The notes under the pieces: generated by a model
What the model was told of the DNA's origin: nothing
The model's database searches: none
What the model saw: the letters and a program-made list of their open reading frames with translations, nothing else
Shown: piece after piece, positions 54,669 to 64,000 of the stretch
Layout: every line of letters begins with the position of its first letter
Numbering within the stretch: the first letter of the stretch is position 1
Position numbers and translations under genes: made by a program
Origin: Cacajao melanocephalus
Taxonomy: Eukaryota > Chordata > Mammalia > Primates > Pitheciidae
Length of the DNA: 64,000 nt
NCBI GenBank assembly: GCA_963573385.1
Contig: CAUYLG010076800.1
Span: forward strand, 1-64,000
Direction: 5' to 3'

Positions 54669-55939
54669 CTGCAGGCCAAGACGGCCAAATGGGAACAGCT
54701 CTGGTCCACAGTTCCCAGCGAAAGCGATCCAGAAAGTGAGTGATCTCCACATTTCCAACCAAAGTACCAGGTTCATCTCGTTGGAACTGGTTAGACAGTA
54801 GGTGCAGCCCAAGAAGGGCAAGCCAAAGCAGGGTGGGGCATCTCCTCACCCAGGAAGTGCAATGGGCTGGAGAACTCTCTCTCCTAGCCATCAGGGATGT
54901 TTCCCGGCACTCCGGCACTTTGGCTCGGATACTACACTTTTCCATGGTCTTCACAACCTGCAGACCAGTAGATTCCCTCTGGTGCCTACAACACCAGTGC
55001 CCTGGGTTTCCAGAAGAAAACTGGGCAGATGTTTGAGCTGCAGTTTTTTTTTTTCCACATGCCCCAGTGGCACCTAAAATGCCAGCAAGAAAGAACTGCT
55101 CCTTCCCCTGAAAAAGGGGGCTGAAGGTAGGGAGCCAAGTGATCTGGCTCATCAGGTCCCACCCCCATGAATACCAGCAAGCAAAGATCCACTGGCTTGA
55201 AATTCTTGCAGCCAGCAAAGCAGTCTGAGTTCTACCTGGGATGGTTAAGCTCATTGCGGGGAGGGGTATCTGCCATTGTTGAGGCTCCAGTAAGCAGTTT
55301 TAACCTCACCTATGTAAACAAAGTCACTGGGAAGTTTACACAGCAACTGGGTGGAGCCCACAGCAGCTCAGCAAGGTCTCTATAAGCAGACTGTCAACTA
55401 GACTCCCTTCTTGCTGGGCAGCCCATCTGGGACTTATAAATAAAGCTCCCACTTTCCTGGGACAGAGCACCTGGAAAAAGGGGCGGTTGTGGGTTACTCT
55501 TCAGCAGACTTTAACATCCCTGTCCAGCAGTTCTGAAGGAAGCAACGGATGTCCCAGCACAGTGTTTAAGCTCAGATAAGAGACAGACTGCCTCCTCAAG
55601 TGGCTCTCTGACCCCAGTGTATCCTCGCTGGAAGATACCTCATACAGGAAAGCTCTGGCTGATATCTGGCAGTTACCTTCTGGAACCAAGCTACCAGAAG
55701 AAGGAACAGGCAGCGCTCTTTGCTGTTCTGCAGCCCCTGCTGGTGATTCCCAGGCAGACAGGGTCTGCAATGGACCACAGGCAAACTCCATCAGACCTGC
55801 AGCAGAGGAGGCTTCACTGTTAGAAAGAAAACTAACAAACAAAAATAAATAGCTTCAACATCAACAGAAAAGACATCCACTCAGAGACCTCATCCAAAAG
55901 TCACCAACTTAAAGACCAAAGGTAGATAAATCCATGAAG
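54669..55939 (+). promoter_or_regulatory. L1 5' UTR / internal promoter, copy 4
   Basis: Same organisation as the copy 1 5' UTR. The YY1-type site is changed to CAAGACGGCC (54677-54686), losing the ATGG core. A 208-codon antisense frame (55254-54628) crosses the whole 5' half and runs about 14 codons into the host flank. L1 antisense transcription from this region is well known in younger L1s. Confidence 0.75.
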
Positions 55940-56999
55940 ATGGGAAGAAATCAGCGCAAAAAGCTGAAATTGCCAAAAACCATAATGCCTCTTCTCCTCC
56001 AAGGGATCACAACTCCTCACCAGCAAAGGAACAAAACTGGATGGAGAATGAGTTTGAAGAATTGACAGAAGCGGGCTTCAGAAGGTGGGTAATAACAAAC
56101 TTCTCTGAACTAAAGGAACATGTTCTAACCCAATGCAAGAGAACTAAGAACTCTGAAAAAAGGTTAGATGAAATGCTACCTAAAATAGCCAGCATAGAGA
56201 AGAACATAAATGTCTTACTGGAGCTGAAAAACACATTTTTTTCACTTTGTATGCTTCACTTCATGAAGCATACACAAGTTTCAATAGCCAAATCAATCAA
56301 CTGGAAGAGAAGATGTCAGAGATTGAAGATCAACTCAATGAAATAAAGTGATAAGGCAAGATTAGAGAAAAAAAGAGTAAAAAGAAATGAATAAAGCCTC
56401 CAAGAAATATGGGATTATGTGAAAAGACCTAATCTACGTTTGATTGGTGTACCTGAATATGACAGGGAGAATGAAACCAAGTTGGAAAACACTCTTCAGA
56501 ATATTATCCAAGAGAATTTCCCAACCTAGCAAGACAGGCCAACGTTCAAATTCAAAAAATACAAAGAACACCACAAAGATACTCCATGAGAAGAGCAACC
56601 CCATGGTACATAATGGTCAGATTCATCATGGTTAAAATGAAGAAAACAATGCTAAGGGCAGCCAGAGAGAAAGGTTGGGCTACCCACAGAGGAAAAAAAA
56701 AAAAAAAAAAAAAGCCTTAAGACTTACAGCGGATCTCTCAGCAGAAAACCTACAAGCCAGAAGAGAGTGAGGGCCAATATTCAACAACCATAAAGAAAAG
56801 AATTTTCAACCTAGAATTTTATGTTTAGCCAAACTAATCTTCAAAAGTGAAGGAGAAATAAAATCCTTTGTGGACAAGCAACCGAGGAGAGATTTTGCCA
56901 CCACCAGCCCTGCCTTATAAGAGCTCCTGGAGGAAGCACTAAATAAACATGGAAAGGAACAACCAGTAGCAGCCACTGCAAAAACATACCAAACTGTAA
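55940..56999 (+). pseudogene. L1 ORF1 remnant, copy 4
   Basis: The ATG at 55940 starts the usual basic N-terminus, but the frame shifts within about 35 codons. The coiled-coil region is open at 56041-56346 (Glu/Lys-rich). Three lesions stand out: a snap-back insertion near 56240-56263, a run of 22 A at 56693-56714 where three are expected, and scattered stops. The terminator TAA lies at 56997-56999. No functional ORF1p possible. Confidence 0.88.
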
Positions 57000-57062
57000 A
57001 GACCACTGACACTATGAAGAAATTGCATCAACTAATGGGCAAAACAACTAGCTACCATCAAA

Positions 57063-60779
<3,717 letters not shown>

Positions 60780-60837
60780 AACAGTGAGAACACATGGACA
60801 CAGGGAGAGGAACAGGGAACAGGGAACATCACACACT

Positions 60838-60900
60838 GGGGCCTGTGGGTGGTGGGGGGATAGGGGATGGATCACAGGGGGTGGGGGGATTGGGGAGAGA
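60838..60900 (+). repeat. G-rich tract of the L1 3' UTR, copy 4
   Basis: Two successive G-rich blocks ('ggtggggggatagggg', then 'gggggtggggggattgggg') follow a small 'aacaggg' duplication at 60810-60826. Potential G-quadruplex. Confidence 0.75.
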
Positions 60901-61047
60901 TAGCATTAGGAGAAATACCTAATGTAGATGACAGGGTGGATGCAGCAAACCACCATGGCACGTGTATACCTGTGTAACAAACATGCATGTTCTGCACATG
61001 TACCCCAGAACTTAAAGTATAACAAATTTTAAAAAAGAAATACGTTG

Positions 61048-63495
61048 TTAAACTATAGTCATAATCTCTCTTTTCTGCCCCTTATCATAAAGATCTCACC
61101 ACTAAAATAGAATATAATAGCAAAATATGTGTAAGTAGAAATCCAATAATCTTGGCCAAAATTGTAATCCCTAGAGTTCAGACACCCACAATGGGTAGTA
61201 TATTTCCCTTTAATATGTTATCATCATTTTAATTTTGGGAAAAAAATAGAATTTTTTAATATAAATCTCTCCCAGTGGGGCAACTGTAACTGTTCAAATT
61301 TTCTGAATGTTTGGCAAACCTGGGAAAATATTACACATATTAACTCATTTATTAAATATCAGCAAACAAAATTAAACATAGTTCACACTTTTTTCATTGT
61401 TATACCTTTAGAGAATTTAAAGAAAGAACATGGCTTTCCTGGTGATTAGCAAACTAGGTGTAGCTTTCACCATGGACTGGATGACTAAAGAGAATGTGGT
61501 CTAGAAAGTTTCCTAGAAATCATGAGGCAACCTTTTGCTGTCATGGGCTCCATGATACCACAGTATAATAATTCTGACTCACAGAAGCAACAGGAAGAGG
61601 CAGGTTTTTTTAGTGACCATCCCTGTAACATTATTCTTTTAGAACAAAGATTTTAAGAGGCAAATAATTTAGACCTTGACCACACAGTACAACAGAATTG
61701 ACCTTTTTCAGAATGGTTCTTTATTTTTAGAGGAAGGTCATTTTAGGATTGGTTTAGACATAATATATCCATTTGATTACAGTTGATTCAATTCTGCTAT
61801 GAAAATGTCTGAAGTTTTGGATTGACTGTTCTTTGAGCATATTTTTCTGTCTAGACATAACCTAACAGCAGACAACAAAAGGCTCTGTAAATATCAGTTG
61901 TGCCTGCAAGCCAAAAGGCAGCCTTGGGCCACACATCTGTCATTTCCACCACACTTACACAAAGAGTATGTCAATCTCAGCCTTGCTCAGCCCTGCTCAG
62001 TATCAGGTCCTAAAGAGCTTCAGCTGGAAAAAGTAGCTACATTTAATCTCTGTGTCAATTCTAACCAAATCAGTTGGATATTTAGCACCTTGCCTTCTCC
62101 AGGAGGTGAGGAGAGAAATTAGTCAAGTGTCTGCAATTTGAGCTCGTAAAACAGCTACAGCCAGCACGCCAACATCCTCAACACACCTGGATATGCCCAC
62201 ACTAAAAAGCGAGCTGGAACTAGAATTCTGTTTGACTTGGGCCCCAGCAATCTGCCCTTAATAGATCTTTTCTCTCTGTTCTGGAGCTTTCAACTGCTGA
62301 CTGGTGTCTTACTTCATCCTGGACACATCATCTTTTATGCAGAACTTTACTGCAACCAGACCCTAAGTATTGTATGGTCTCCTCCTGCTCTGATCCCCAG
62401 CCACCATGTCAAGTAATGTGATCATTATATAATCAGAGTTATTATACAACTTACTGGACAAGATGACTTAATTGTTGTGTCAGTCCAAATGACCAGGCTA
62501 ATCTGCATATTCTTTATTCATCATTAAAATGAACAGGAATTTCCCAACTCTAAAAGTATTTTATTGGATTGACTCAAAATCTGCTCCAGCAAACCCACCC
62601 TCTGACGCAATAGTCAGAAACAACATTTATTACATTTCTCATAGCAATTATAACACTGGGGATCATTACTCTTCCTTTCGTGGAATACGTGTCAAAAATG
62701 TTTTCTCTCTCATTTGTCTTCTTGGACTTTTTTGCTGTTCAATGGCAGGCAGGGAAATTTAAAGTCTTATCTATCCCAGCAAGGATTGCTAAAATCAGAG
62801 CTAACTCAAGCATCTGATGCTTACTGCCATGTACTCTCTAGACCTCCTAACTCCCAAGAAACTCACTCTACAAATTCAGCAGTCCTGACAGAAGGATGGA
62901 GTTCTACATAACATGTAAGTATTTATATGCCCACTGTATAAACGTATCATTCCCCAGCTCTAAGGCAGCTACATGATATAAATGTACATTCACCTAAAGC
63001 CTCAGCTTTATGAACTGTATTCCTTGGAGATACCAGCAGCTCCAACAACTAGGTACACAGTCAATAATTACTTTCATCTTTCTTCTATTATTTACTCTTT
63101 AAGAGATTCATTAAGATGAAGAATGACTGCATTGCTTTGCTAAATCTTTTTGATTACTTTCCTAATTCATTTATCATGAACTTTGGAACTATTAGTTTAG
63201 TTTTCACCTTCTAGTCATCCAGAATCTTGTTTTATTTAAACAAAGTTCTGTATCCTCACTGGTTTTCTTCAAATAGGCCCTTTGGCTTGCACACTATTTA
63301 TTAGAAGTGACACATGGTAGAATTTTTCTTTTATAAAGATACACAAGAGTGTAATGTGCATGGTTATAGAGTGTTGCTATATGTGCTTAAAGTTGGTACT
63401 GGATCCCTCACAAAACTTTTTAAATGTCTATTCAATGGTATAGTCTCAAATCCCTCCACAAAGGGGAGCACTAAAAAAAGAATGGTGAACAGTAT
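61048..63495. other. Unique DNA right of L1 copy 4
   Basis: Frames of 65-86 codons (61898-62122, 62529-62911, 63314-63574) have no family that I recognise and no splice or promoter context. No repeats recognised; AT-rich. Confidence 0.45.
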
Positions 63496-63499
63496 GTAC

Positions 63500-63690
63500 C
63501 ACAAGCCAGGCCAAGTTCCAGGTGACATTGCACACACCAGGGCACTTCATTTTCACAGCAACCCTGCAAAGTAGGTAATACTACATCTGCTTTAGAGATA
63601 AAGAAATTGTGGCTCAAAAAGAACAGTGACTTACTCAAGTTCATGCAGTAAGTACTGAGCTTAGAATAACTGCACTAACTGGCTGGTGCC
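63500..63690 (-). mobile_element. MIR SINE
   Basis: 'tcacagcaaccctgcaaagt', 'agataaagaaattgtggctc' and 'agtgacttactcaagttcat' form a reverse-strand MIR. Confidence 0.75.
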
Positions 63691-63867
63691 TTGTTCTGCT
63701 GACCTCTCCCCTCTGCTTTTCTAATCCTAAGTACTCGAGAGTTAACCATATGCTAAATATGTAAGTCACTTGGATGAGATAAAGGCAAAGGTCCACATGA
63801 CTTACACTTTTCTCTTCCTTTAGCTTTTCTTCAAAGGATACCTACAGGGTACCTCTTACTCATGACA

Positions 63868-64000
63868 GACATTAATACAACTATATCAATGAAAACATTA
63901 AATGTGAATGGATTACAGAATCCAATCAAAAGGCAAAGATTGTTAGAATGTATAATAACATAATTCAACTACATGCTATCTACTAGAGACATACTTTAGA
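63868..64000 (+). mobile_element. Old L1M ORF2 start, cut by the window edge
   Basis: 'aacattaaatgtgaatggat' and 'ccaatcaaaaggcaaagatt', then 'atgctatctactagagacat', match the start of the L1 endonuclease coding region in an old L1M. It continues beyond the window. Confidence 0.75.

Overview
The window is primate genomic DNA, most likely human or another catarrhine. It holds L1PA-type LINE-1 copies with primate 5' UTRs, about sixteen Alu elements from old J to younger S/Y-like forms, MaLR and ERV1 LTRs, a decayed HERV-F-like provirus, and older L1M, L2, MIR and hAT fossils. I see no host protein-coding gene, CpG island or functional RNA gene. Nearly every open reading frame of 60 to 225 codons is a remnant or shadow of a transposable element, or a product of a dinucleotide repeat. 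Repeat family names come from recognition by eye, without a library search; sub-family names are tentative.

Layout. 1-480 is an antisense LTR-like fragment. 1388-5945 is a sense L1PA with 5' UTR, ORF1 and the first half of ORF2, then a large internal deletion joined to the last part of its 3' UTR. 6480-7372 is an LTR-like segment. 7380-9982 is an antisense L1PB-like 5' UTR plus ORF1 with an Alu inside. 9990-12283 is an older L1 with the head-inverted structure expected of twin priming. 12295-15003 is a still older sense L1M, broken by an LTR that itself carries a U2 snRNA pseudogene, by an Alu, and by an unassigned block. 15341-16022 is an Alu whose tail has grown into a 0.4 kb TA/TG repeat. 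16330-20058 is the longest stretch without a recognisable element.

20059-27160 holds a near-perfect inverted repeat, a THE1/MST LTR, three other LTR-like pieces, MER5A, MIR and L2 fossils and three Alus. 27882-30771 is a HERV-F-like provirus: 5' LTR, tRNA-Phe-like primer site, disabled gag, start of pro, then a stump of the 3' LTR; pol and env are gone. 30772-45002 is mostly old unique DNA with LTR fragments, seven Alus, a MaLR LTR, two copies of one hAT family and a GA-rich minisatellite grown from an Alu tail. 45003-48709 is a 5'-truncated L1PA. 54669-61034 is an essentially full-length L1PA with matching target-site duplications but dead ORFs. The right end re-enters an old L1M at 63868.

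How the parts relate: this is an archaeological stack of retroelements with no operon or pathway. The main interest lies in insertion and rearrangement scars (twin priming, templated insertions, snap-back inversions, tail-born microsatellites, nested insertions) and in a few unclassified palindromic segments. I found no convincing new biological system.
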